Below, piece by piece: positions 7,280 to 15,500 of a DNA stretch of 19,840 nt. Each line of letters opens with the position of its first letter. Within the stretch, counting starts at the first letter, position 1. This stretch comes from Methanosarcinales archaeon (GTDB lineage: Archaea; Halobacteriota; Methanosarcinia; Methanosarcinales; Methanogasteraceae). The notes beneath the pieces are model-generated. The model was given only the letters and a program-made list of their open reading frames with translations. It made no database searches and was not told the origin of the DNA. Position numbers and translations under genes: made by a program. The stretch covers positions 1 through 19,840 of the forward strand of contig JAUWGA010000008.1 of assembly GCA_030606635.1 (NCBI GenBank), in the 5' to 3' direction.

Positions 7280-7642
7280 AGAATTGCTCGTGTTGTCAGG
7301 GTGGATGATTACCCATTCCCGATATCGGTTGCGGTGCCTGTCGGATTGATCATCAATGAACTGCTCTCAAACACCTTAAAACATGCTTTCAGTGGGCGGG
7401 GCGAAGGGAAGATCGAGGTCAGTCTCGCCACATCAGAAGGAGGTAGGATCAATCTGGCGGTGAGTGATGACGGCGTTGGACCGCCGCCTGGATTCGATAT
7501 CAATGAGTCAAAGACGCTTGGTCTCCGTCTCGTAAAGATCCTCGCTGAAGACCAGTTGCAAGGAACCCTGGAGGTCACGAGCGATGGCGGAGCAACCTTT
7601 AAGATGGAGTTTGACATGGGCGGTGGTGGGTCTGCCGGTTGA
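7277..7642 (+). pseudogene. C-terminal half of a HisKA_2-type histidine kinase (orphan fragment)
   Basis: A 121-residue frame that corresponds to the last part of HK1 and HK2. It begins inside the DHp-ATPase linker (MRIARVVRVDDYPFP), has the N box GLIINELLSNTLKHAF, the G1 box DDGVGPPPGFD and the G2 region TLGLRLVKILAEDQLQGTL. The phosphoacceptor histidine region is absent, so it cannot act as a kinase on its own. The G1 motif carries GPPPG where the intact copies have GLPPG. Its nucleotide sequence is a patchwork: 7287-7372 is identical to HK2 12129-12214, 7487-7615 is identical to HK3 16026-16154, and the bases after the stop resemble the HK1 3' flank. The upstream edge is joined to a different kinase remnant. 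Confidence 0.8.
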
Positions 7643-7680
7643 CCGGGCGGAAGCAGATTTGAGACCGGAAGTGCTTTTTG
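7631..7680 (+). repeat. 3'-flank repeat, copy 1 (pairs with 9967-10018)
   Basis: The sequence around and after the fragment's stop codon (GGTCTGCCGG, TTGACC, GGAAGC, GATTTGAGA, GAAGTG, TTTTT) recurs in the same order after HK1 with a few differences. The non-coding flank was therefore copied together with the kinase end. The T run may be a weak transcription end signal in both places. Confidence 0.7.
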
Positions 7681-7726
7681 TGTTCAAGGAGGGAGTTGTC
7701 CGATTTCCATACGTACGGTTGAATAA

Positions 7727-7742
7727 GCGATATTTTTATTAG
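7727..7742 (+). promoter_or_regulatory. Possible TATA-like box for HK1
   Basis: GCGATATTTTTATTAG is the most AT-rich, TATA-like element between the fragment and HK1. It would give a leader of about 75-90 bases. A second candidate (CTATTAAAAACTGG near 7783-7796) is closer to the ATG at 7843. The rest of 7681-7842 holds no gene. Confidence 0.25.
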
Positions 7743-7842
7743 GACTTGTTGCAAATTACCAGTGAATAGATACTAATGCCCTATTAAAAACTGGTCCAAA
7801 CCTCTTTAGGAATTGGGAAAGAATTGATGGGTGGGAAAGTAA

Positions 7843-9984
7843 ATGAATATCCGAACAAAATTCCTTGCCGTCATGGTTTCGCTTGTTTTGATTACAGGCA
7901 TGACCGCCATCCTGATTGGCAGAACCGTCTCGACAAGCATCATCGAAGAACAGGTCGGCAATAATTTAGAGACGACCGCACAATCAAGAGCGAACCATAT
8001 CGGGACGGTTTTGGGTGAGTATGACCAGGAAACTGCGCTACTGTCAGTAGAGCGTGCTTTCAGGGACGTAGTAGATGAAAGCAAAAATCACACCCGGAGT
8101 GTAGGGATTGCCAACCTACGAATAGATGGTGCGATACAAGCGCATGACGCTATTTCGGGGATTGAGGTTATGGATAAAAATGGTGCCGTGGTTGTTTCCA
8201 ACCATAGGGATACCGGAAGTGATGAAAATACGAGTGAACTCTTCCGGATAGAGAACGGAAAAATTTTCGCTATAAACCCCAGTACCTCAGTATTCACTGG
8301 CGATGATATCATACGTGTAGCAACACCGATCCTGGTTAATGGTGAATTCTCAGGGGTTATCTTTGTAAACTTTGACGCAGAAAAAATATTTAAAATAGCA
8401 ACAGACAAAACGGGCCTTGGAGAGACCGGGGGGATATACATCCTGAACAGGGATGGCTACATGATAACCCCGTCGAGATTTATTGATGACACGCCTCCGA
8501 AACAAGATGTTGATCCTGCGCATTTTGGCTGCACATCAGCAGCAGCATTATACACGAATTATCGCGGTGTGAACGTGCTCCGGGCTTACGCACCCATACC
8601 TGCGATGGACTGGTGCTTGGTTGCAGAGATCGATGAAGCGGAGGCGTTCGCATCGGTCGCCAAGCTGACTACTACGATGTTTTCGGTCTTTATAGGTCTT
8701 TTACTCCTTGGCATATTGATCTGCATCCGGGTATCAAGAACGATAGCAGACCCGATTGTGAAATTGCATCGTGGCACGGACGAGATAATGAAAGGGAACC
8801 TGGATTATAAAGTCGGTACCGGAACAGAGGACGAGGTCGGGGAACTTTCGAGGGCGTTTGATGCGATGACGTCCGACCTGAAAAAATCCGGAAGGGAACT
8901 TGCAGAGTACAGTAAAGGTCTTGAGAAGAAAGTGGCAGAGAGAACTGCGGAATTGGATGAGCTACTTGAGGAACAGAAAGCCCTGCTCTCGACCATTCCG
9001 GCATTCGTCTACTTCAAGGACAGGAATGGCAATTATATTGCAGCAAACAAGGCGTTTGCCGATAAGACCGGAACTTCTGTGGATGAAATAGCAGGCAAAA
9101 CAGATTATGATTTCTTCCAAAAGGCGCAGGCGGATGCTCACAGAGCGCACGACTATGAAGTGATGGAATCCGGCGAACCACAGTACGATATCGAGGAACT
9201 CGTCATCGAAGCAGACGGCGGGGTTGTGTGGACTTCCGCAAGCAAAACCCCTTTCTTCGGTTCCGATGGTGCTGTCATAGGCATGGTCGGGATGACGCTT
9301 GACATCACCGAGCGCAAGAAGGCGGAAGACCGGATAAAAGCAGCCCTGAAGGAGAAAGAGGTGATGCTTCGGGAGATACACCACAGGGTAAAGAATAATC
9401 TCCAGGTTGTTTCGAGCCTCCTCAATATGCAGGCGCGCAATGCCAAAGATAAAGACACGATTGAGGTACTATCTGAAGCAGGGGAACGGATAATGACCAT
9501 GTCCCTTATCCATTCCCAATTGTATGAGGGTAGCGACCTTGCAGAGATAAATATGAAGGAGTTTGTGGACCGGTTGCTCGGGCAGTTGCTCCAGAGTTAT
9601 CAGGTCGGGGATACGAGAATTGCCCGTGTTATCCGGGTGGATGATTACCCGCTCCCGATATCAACTGCGGTGCCAGTCGGATTGATCATCAATGAACTGC
9701 TCTCAAACGCCTTAAAACATGCTTTCGAGGGAAGGGTCGAAGGCAAGATCGAGGTCAGTCTCGCCGCATCAGAAGGAGGCAAGATTAATCTGGCGGTGAG
9801 CGATGACGGCGTTGGACTGCCGCCTGGATTCGATATCGATAAGTCAAAGACGCTTGGTCTGCGTCTCGTAAAGATCCTCGCTGAAGACCAGTTGCAAGGG
9901 ACCCTGGAGGTCACAAGCGATGGCGGAGCAACCTTTAATATAGAGTTTGACATAGAAGATGGTGGGTCTGCCGGGTTGACCTGA
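7843..9984 (+). CDS. HK1: membrane sensor kinase, Cache-HAMP-PAS-HisKA_2-HATPase
   Basis: A 713-residue sensor histidine kinase. Transmembrane helix 1 is about 7-27, an outside double-Cache-like sensor about 30-270 (with GVIFVNFDAEKIF and GGIYILNRDGYMITP), transmembrane helix 2 about 276-299, HAMP about 300-353, a coiled coil, PAS about 378-497 ending MTLDITERKKAE. The HisKA_2 histidine box REIHHRVKNNLQ has His513-His514; His514 is the likely phosphoacceptor because HK3 keeps only that one. The ATPase part has the N box INELLSNALKHAF and G1 box DDGVGLPPG. Cache domains usually bind small amino acids, carboxylates or amines; the ligand here is unknown. GGGTGGG (7829-7835) is a plausible ribosome binding site. 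The C-terminal end is nearly identical at DNA level to HK2. No cognate regulator is adjacent. Confidence 0.9.
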   Translation: MNIRTKFLAVMVSLVLITGMTAILIGRTVSTSIIEEQVGNNLETTAQSRANHIGTVLGEYDQETALLSVERAFRDVVDESKNHTRSVGIANLRIDGAIQAHDAISGIEVMDKNGAVVVSNHRDTGSDENTSELFRIENGKIFAINPSTSVFTGDDIIRVATPILVNGEFSGVIFVNFDAEKIFKIATDKTGLGETGGIYILNRDGYMITPSRFIDDTPPKQDVDPAHFGCTSAAALYTNYRGVNVLRAYAPIPAMDWCLVAEIDEAEAFASVAKLTTTMFSVFIGLLLLGILICIRVSRTIADPIVKLHRGTDEIMKGNLDYKVGTGTEDEVGELSRAFDAMTSDLKKSGRELAEYSKGLEKKVAERTAELDELLEEQKALLSTIPAFVYFKDRNGNYIAANKAFADKTGTSVDEIAGKTDYDFFQKAQADAHRAHDYEVMESGEPQYDIEELVIEADGGVVWTSASKTPFFGSDGAVIGMVGMTLDITERKKAEDRIKAALKEKEVMLREIHHRVKNNLQVVSSLLNMQARNAKDKDTIEVLSEAGERIMTMSLIHSQLYEGSDLAEINMKEFVDRLLGQLLQSYQVGDTRIARVIRVDDYPLPISTAVPVGLIINELLSNALKHAFEGRVEGKIEVSLAASEGGKINLAVSDDGVGLPPGFDIDKSKTLGLRLVKILAEDQLQGTLEVTSDGGATFNIEFDIEDGGSAGLT
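9505..9938 (+). repeat. Kinase-end repeat in HK1 (pairs with 12014-12444 in HK2)
   Basis: Within this stretch two runs are identical to HK2: 9505-9584 matches 12014-12093 (80 bases) and 9799-9938 matches 12305-12444 (140 bases). Sequence between the runs differs at scattered positions, including the extra codon in GQLLQ versus GQLQ. Long perfect runs between variable stretches suggest recent exchange rather than even divergence. Confidence 0.85.
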
Positions 9985-10018
9985 AGGAAGCGGATTTGAG
10001 ACTTGAAGTGTTTTTATA
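9967..10018 (+). repeat. 3'-flank repeat, copy 2 (pairs with 7631-7680)
   Basis: The end and 3' flank of HK1 (GGTCTGCCGGG, TTGACC, GGAAGCGGATTTGAGA, GAAGTG, TTTTTATAG) match the flank of the upstream fragment. The T-rich end may terminate HK1 mRNA or form part of a promoter for the next gene. Confidence 0.7.
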
Positions 10019-10076
10019 GTCCCACTGACAGCTGACATCAAAACCTCGAAGAGACAAAACATATTGGGGAGATACT

Positions 10077-10559
10077 ATGGAAACAACAGCAGTGGACGGC
10101 TCAGACAAGAAACCAAATATGAGCGGTCTACTTATCTTCCTGCTGGTAATCGCTTTAGCCATATCATCAGGCTGCATCGATAAGCAAGAGGGGGTAAAAA
10201 TCGACCTCGGCAGAACAGAGGAATGGGTCGTCCAAGTTTCAGAGAACGATACAGACGTTGTCTATTTCGGATTTGACCTGTGGTCGAGTCCCAAAGAAAC
10301 ATTAGAGTACGAGACCACACAGGATGATCTCGGTTGCGGCATCACCCAGTTTGCAGCACCCGGCGCACTCAGCCATATCAAAGCGCATGATGTGGGTGGT
10401 GCAATCGGTCTTGCCAGAGGTCTGAATGCGGGAAATCTAACCGACTGGGATAAGACAGAGATGCCATGTGGTTTTGTGGAGACGGATGATTCGGATTATG
10501 CAGAACTGAGAGCGCCTGCAACGAGGTATGGCATGGTAGAGCAGGGGGTGGTGGAATGA
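10077..10559 (+). CDS. Small predicted lipoprotein with a PhnD-like remnant
   Basis: A 160-residue protein. A hydrophobic segment at about 17-31 ends in the lipobox-like ISSGC (Cys33), suggesting a lipid-anchored protein outside the membrane. Residues about 62-125 (VYFGFDLWSSPKETLEYE, then GCGITQFAAPGALSHIKAHD and RGLNAG) match the pattern of phosphate/phosphonate ABC-transporter binding proteins of the PhnD family. That family is about 300 residues, and the text between SPKE and DDLG as well as the whole second lobe are missing, so this is an internally deleted remnant. The C-terminal 35 residues are unrecognised. GGGGAGAT (10066-10073) supports ATG 10077. Its stop overlaps the HK2 start (ATGA, 10556-10559), so the two are translated together. 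No permease or ATPase genes are near, so a sensor role or decay fits better than transport. Confidence 0.65.
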   Translation: METTAVDGSDKKPNMSGLLIFLLVIALAISSGCIDKQEGVKIDLGRTEEWVVQVSENDTDVVYFGFDLWSSPKETLEYETTQDDLGCGITQFAAPGALSHIKAHDVGGAIGLARGLNAGNLTDWDKTEMPCGFVETDDSDYAELRAPATRYGMVEQGVVE

Positions 10560-12472
10560 AGATCAAGCACGAAGTCAACCTCTTGATCATAATCCTGACG
10601 GTCGTTATGGCTTTGCTTGTAGTGGCTTCTGTAAACTTTGTGATAGGGCAGGTACTCGAAGAAGAGATGCAGGACAAGGACTTGGCCATCGCGAGGGCGG
10701 TCTACGCAATTCTCATCATAGCCGTACTGGTTTTGGTGTCTGGCATTCTTTTGAACTCTTTTCTGATGCGGAGAATGCTCAAGCCCATAGAAGCACTGGT
10801 AGAAGGAACAAAGAGAGTAGGCGGCGGAGATCTCGACTTCCGGGTAGCTGTTACGAGCCGTGATGAACTCGGAACACTCACAGAGTCGTTTAATCAGATG
10901 ATTGCCGAGCGCAAACAGGCGAATGAGGTGCTGCGGGAGGGCGAGGAGCGGTATCGGCTGTTGGCTGAGAATACGCTTGATGTTATCTGGAAGATGGATT
11001 TGAACCTCGAGTTCACCTATGCCAACCCGGCAATTTTTGACATATTTGGAATTACTCCGGAAGAGTGGGTGGGAAGCAGATTACCGGAACATTGCTCGCC
11101 TGAAGACATGCGTAATATGGGGCTACTGATGACCGATGTGCTAGAAAATCCGGAGAAAGATACAGGGGTGGTGTTCGAAAGCACTTTTTTCACTAAAAAT
11201 GGCGAGGGGATTCCCTGCGAAGTGAACGCGAAAATGCTCTTTGATGAAAACAGGAGACCGATATGTTTGCAGGGCTCCACCAGGGACATCACTGACCGCA
11301 AAGCCGATGAGGAGCGCATAGAACACTTAAACAGCGTTCTTGCAGCCATCAGAAATGTCAACCAGTTGATCATACGCGAGAAGGATAGAGACACCCTACT
11401 CCAGAAAACATGCGATGCCCTGGTAGAGGCGCGGGGCTACGATGCTGCATGGCTCGGATTATTGAGAGATAGTGAAACCTTTGACATGATCAAGGGTTCA
11501 GGTTTTCAAGAAGATGTATCCCGTTTCTGCGAATATGTGATGAGCGGCGATTATCCGCCCTGCATCAGGGACACACTCGCTCGAAAAGACCGTTTTGTAG
11601 TCATGGACGAATCCAAAGAGTGTGGAGATTGCTTCTTCGAAAGTGTATGTAGCGGCAAAGAATCTGCGATCATCAGTGTCGAACACGCGGGCAGGTTCTT
11701 CGGAATGCTTGCCGTATTGCTTGCACCGGATGTCGCTATGGATGAGGAGGAAAGGGGAATCCTTGCGGACGTGGCTGGGGATATAGCGCTTGGTCTCCAT
11801 AACATAGAGATGGGGGAAGCACGCAATAAGGCAGAAAACCGGATAAAAGCAGCCTTGAAGGAAAAAGAGGTGATGCTCCGGGAGATACACCACAGGGTAA
11901 AGAATAATCTCCAGGTCGTCTCGAGCCTCCTTAATATGCAGGCACGGGCGGCAAAAGATGAAGACATACAGGATGCCCTCTCCGAATCGAGGGACCGGAT
12001 AATGACCATGTCTCTTATCCATTCCCAATTGTATGAGGGTAGCGACCTTGCAGAGATAAATATGAAGGAGTTTGTGGACCGGTTGCTCGGGCAACTCCAG
12101 AGTTATCAGGTCGGGGATATGAGAATTACTCGTGTTGTCAGGGTGGATGATTACCCATTCCCGATATCGGTTGCGGTGCCTGTCGGATTGATCATCAATG
12201 AACTGCTCTCAAACGCCTTAAAACATGCTTTCAGTGGGCGGGGCGAAGGGAAGATCAAGGTCAGTCTCGCCGCATCAGAAGGAGGCAGGATCAATCTGAC
12301 TGTAAGCGATGACGGCGTTGGACTGCCGCCTGGATTCGATATCGATAAGTCAAAGACGCTTGGTCTGCGTCTCGTAAAGATCCTCGCTGAAGACCAGTTG
12401 CAAGGGACCCTGGAGGTCACAAGCGATGGCGGAGCAACCTTTAAGATGCAGTTTGACATCATTGATGACTGA
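10556..12472 (+). CDS. HK2: membrane histidine kinase, HAMP-PAS-GAF-HisKA_2-HATPase, without an outside sensor domain
   Basis: A 638-residue kinase. Transmembrane helices are about 8-30 and 49-70, separated by only some 20 residues (GQVLEEEMQDKDLAIARAV). HAMP follows to about 125, then PAS about 128-245 (ending STRDITDRKA), GAF about 265-420, the HisKA_2 box REIHHRVKNNLQ with His445-His446, and the ATPase N box and G1 box DDGVGLPPG. The loop text resembles the start of single-Cache sensors in related kinases, so the sensor seems to have been cut out. The GAF domain has Cys336, Cys356, Cys359 and Cys365 close together, which may bind metal or haem or act in redox sensing; that is inference. 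Translation is coupled to the upstream lipoprotein by an ATGA overlap. The catalytic part is a close copy of HK1. Confidence 0.9.
   Translation: MKIKHEVNLLIIILTVVMALLVVASVNFVIGQVLEEEMQDKDLAIARAVYAILIIAVLVLVSGILLNSFLMRRMLKPIEALVEGTKRVGGGDLDFRVAVTSRDELGTLTESFNQMIAERKQANEVLREGEERYRLLAENTLDVIWKMDLNLEFTYANPAIFDIFGITPEEWVGSRLPEHCSPEDMRNMGLLMTDVLENPEKDTGVVFESTFFTKNGEGIPCEVNAKMLFDENRRPICLQGSTRDITDRKADEERIEHLNSVLAAIRNVNQLIIREKDRDTLLQKTCDALVEARGYDAAWLGLLRDSETFDMIKGSGFQEDVSRFCEYVMSGDYPPCIRDTLARKDRFVVMDESKECGDCFFESVCSGKESAIISVEHAGRFFGMLAVLLAPDVAMDEEERGILADVAGDIALGLHNIEMGEARNKAENRIKAALKEKEVMLREIHHRVKNNLQVVSSLLNMQARAAKDEDIQDALSESRDRIMTMSLIHSQLYEGSDLAEINMKEFVDRLLGQLQSYQVGDMRITRVVRVDDYPFPISVAVPVGLIINELLSNALKHAFSGRGEGKIKVSLAASEGGRINLTVSDDGVGLPPGFDIDKSKTLGLRLVKILAEDQLQGTLEVTSDGGATFKMQFDIIDD
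12014..12444 (+). repeat. Kinase-end repeat in HK2 (pairs with HK1 and with the 7277 fragment)
   Basis: Bases 12014-12093 and 12305-12444 are identical to HK1 9505-9584 and 9799-9938. The segment between them, 12129-12214, is instead identical to 7287-7372 of the orphan fragment, where HK1 differs at several positions. HK2 therefore shares different blocks with different copies. Confidence 0.85.
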
Positions 12473-12554
12473 TGGTTTATTACTAAGAGATGTGTGAAGT
12501 AGTATTCTACAATCAACTTATGTACAGGTCATGCCGCATCACCACGTACAGAAA

Positions 12555-12567
12555 GGGTTATATGAAG
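12555..12567 (+). promoter_or_regulatory. Possible TATA-like box for HK3
   Basis: GGGTTATATGAAG lies about 35-40 bases before ATG 12600, inside the frame that an upstream start at 12531 would use. Its presence favours the 12600 start. The remainder of 12473-12599 shows no gene. Confidence 0.3.
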
Positions 12568-12583
12568 TTCGTGAAGTTTGGTT

Positions 12584-12590
12584 AGAGGTG
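12584..12590 (+). promoter_or_regulatory. Ribosome binding site deciding the HK3 start
   Basis: AGAGGTG nine bases before ATG 12600. No comparable site precedes ATG 12531. Confidence 0.5.
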
Positions 12591-12599
12591 CATTGTAAG

Positions 12600-15500
12600 A
12601 TGGATGAATCCATATCATTACGGGAACTTGTTGACGATGATATAGTTCAAGCCATCCAGGACCGCTTTGCAGAGACGGTTGGGGTATCTTCCGTAATTTT
12701 TTTGCCAGACGGCGATGCTTTAACGCGTTTTAGCAATCCAACCAAATTTTGCAGTCTGATACGATCAACAAAAGAAGGGAGACGGCGCTGTTTCCAATCA
12801 TTCACAGAGATGAGCAGAAAGGCACTCAAGTTAAGTGAGCCCGAAATTATGTACTGCTTCGCGCATGGTGCTCATTTCGTTGCGCCGATCATCGTCGATG
12901 GTGAGCGCAAAGCAACCATGTATGCAGGTCAATTCAGACCTGAGAAGTTCTCGCCCGAACAATTAGAAGAACTCAAACAGATCGCTGTGGAGATCGACCT
13001 GGACCCGGAATCGCTTGTCGAAGAGGCGGAGAATATGCGTACGGTCAAAGACAAGGTGGTCATGAATTGTTTACGGTCGTTTTTCCAGACAGTGGAGGTT
13101 ATTGCGGAACTTGGTGCGCAGGCATTTGAACTGCACCAGACAAAGGATGCGCTGCAGAATGCGCACGATGACCTGGAAATGCGCGTGCAGGAACGCACCG
13201 CAGAACTGACAAAGACAAACGAGGAACTGCGGCGAGAGATCGCTGAGCGAAAAGCCGCTGAGGATGCGCTCCGGAAGAGCGAAGAAAAACTCCGCAACAT
13301 CGTCGAACAATCAGTCGATGGTATTGTGCTGGTAGACGAAGAGGGCACCCTAATCGAGTGGAACCGTGGGCAGGAGCGGATTACCGGGCTTTCGCGGGCA
13401 GAGGTGCTGGGCAGACCCCTGGGGGATGTTATGTTCCAGGTGGCTGCTAACGAACATGATGATCCGGCATTATGCGATCGGATCAAAGCCGGTGTGCTTA
13501 AAATCCTCGAGACCGGGCAAGCGGAGTGGTTGGACCGGTTGGAGGAGAGAGTGGTTCGGCGCCCTGATGGAGTATGCCGGGTCCTACAGGTAGCAGTATT
13601 CCCGATAAAGACTGGTAAGGGATTCATGACAGGCGCAATCTCCCGCGACATCACAGAGTGCAAGCAGGCAGAAGATGCACTGCGAAAGTCGGAGGAAAAA
13701 TACCGGGCGCTCTTCGAGACGGCTAAAGACGCCATATTCTTGTCTGATGAGTCCGGGAAATTCGTGGACGTCAATCAGGCGGCTTGCGAATCGCTCGGCT
13801 ACAGCAGAGAAGAATTATTAAGACTGAGCAACAGGGAGATCGACGCCGATCCCACTGGATACGAGGCGTTTCTGAAAGTTCGGAATGCGTTGGCGGAAGA
13901 AGCGATCTTCGAGGTGAACCAGCATAGGAAAGATGGAACGCTCCTGCCTGTAGAGATCACTGGGAAATTCTTCGAGACTGATGGCGAACTACTCTCTTTG
14001 GCGATCGCTCGCGACATCACAGAGCGCAAGAAGGCTGAAGAGACTGTGCGGGTTAGCGAGGAAAAATACAAAGCACTTTACGATAACGCTCCTTTATCTT
14101 ATCAATCCTTAAATGAGGATGGCAGTTTTAATGATGTGAATCCAGCGTGGATAAGAACTCTTGGCTATGGCCGGAAAGAGGTCAATGGTAAATGGTTTGG
14201 GGATTTCCTGCATCCGGATTGGAAACCACATTTCGAGAAGAACTTCCAGGAGTTTAAGCGACGTGGTTATATGCATGACATCCAATTTAAGATAAGACAT
14301 AAAGACGGACATTATTTAGACATTTCATTTGAAGGATATATCGGCTATAATCCCGATGGCAGTTTCAAACAAACGTACTGTGTATTGCAGGACATTACAG
14401 AGCGCAAGCAGGCGGAGGAGAATCTACGGGAGAGTGAAGCGAGAATACGAGCTCTTCTAAACGCTCCTACCGATGCAATGATACTTATCGACTCTGCAGG
14501 GATTGTTCTTGCTGTAAACAACACACATGCCAAGTGGTTCAAAAAAAGTATAGATGAGCTAATTGGTAAATGTATTTTTGATTTATTTCCATCTGATATA
14601 GCTGAATTTAGAAAAGCACAGACAAACGTGGTCTTTAATGCGGGGGAGCCAATCCGCTTTGAGGAAAGCCATGGAGAAAAAATATTCAACACAAATGTTT
14701 ACCCGGTTTTTGGCGCTAAAGGAAAGGTAACAGCGGTGGCGGTCTATGCTCAAGACATCACAGAGCGCAATCAGGTGGAGGGGAAGCTAAAGGCTAGTCA
14801 GTTAAAATACAGGCAACTATTTGAGACAATGACAAGTGGGGTTGCAATATATGAAGTTATGGATGATGGCGATGACTTTATATTTAGGGACTTTAATCGG
14901 GCAGGGGAGAACATAGAGAAGGTAAAAAAGGAGGATGTCATCGGAAGGCGCGTCACTGAAGCATTCCCCGGTGTAAGGGAGTTCGGCTTATTTAAAGTAT
15001 TTCAAAGAGTTTGGAGAACCGGAAAACCGGAGTATTTCCCCGAAGCTATTTACAGGGATGAGCCTGACTCGGGCACCTGGCGAGAAAATTGGGTTTACAA
15101 GTTGCCCAGTGGTGAAATAGTAGCGATATATAATGACATAACAGAGCGCAAACAGGTGGAACAGAGTCTTTTGGAAGCGGAAGCGGAGCTAAAGCATATT
15201 ATTGAAGTTGTGCCGGGTATCATTGCTAAGGTAAATGCTCATACCGGTTATTTTACATACTGTAATCCGGCTTTGAGTGGCATATTGGGTTTCTCTCCCG
15301 AGGAATTCTTGGCACGACCGTTTATCGAGTTTGTTCATCCGGACGACCGCCAACGTACTATCAATGAAGTAGAAAAGCAGCTTAAGGGTAGTCCGCTTGC
15401 TATGTTTGAAAACCGATACATTTGTAAGAACGGATCTTACAAATGGTTAGAATGGAGGGCAACAGCAGCTGACGAGAATGAAGTAATATATGCTGCCGCC

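Noticed and set aside
12929..13774. 281-residue serine-rich open frame on the minus strand
   Set aside because: It lies wholly inside HK3 PAS coding sequence and mirrors its codon bias. No domain or start signal is recognisable; an antisense shadow.
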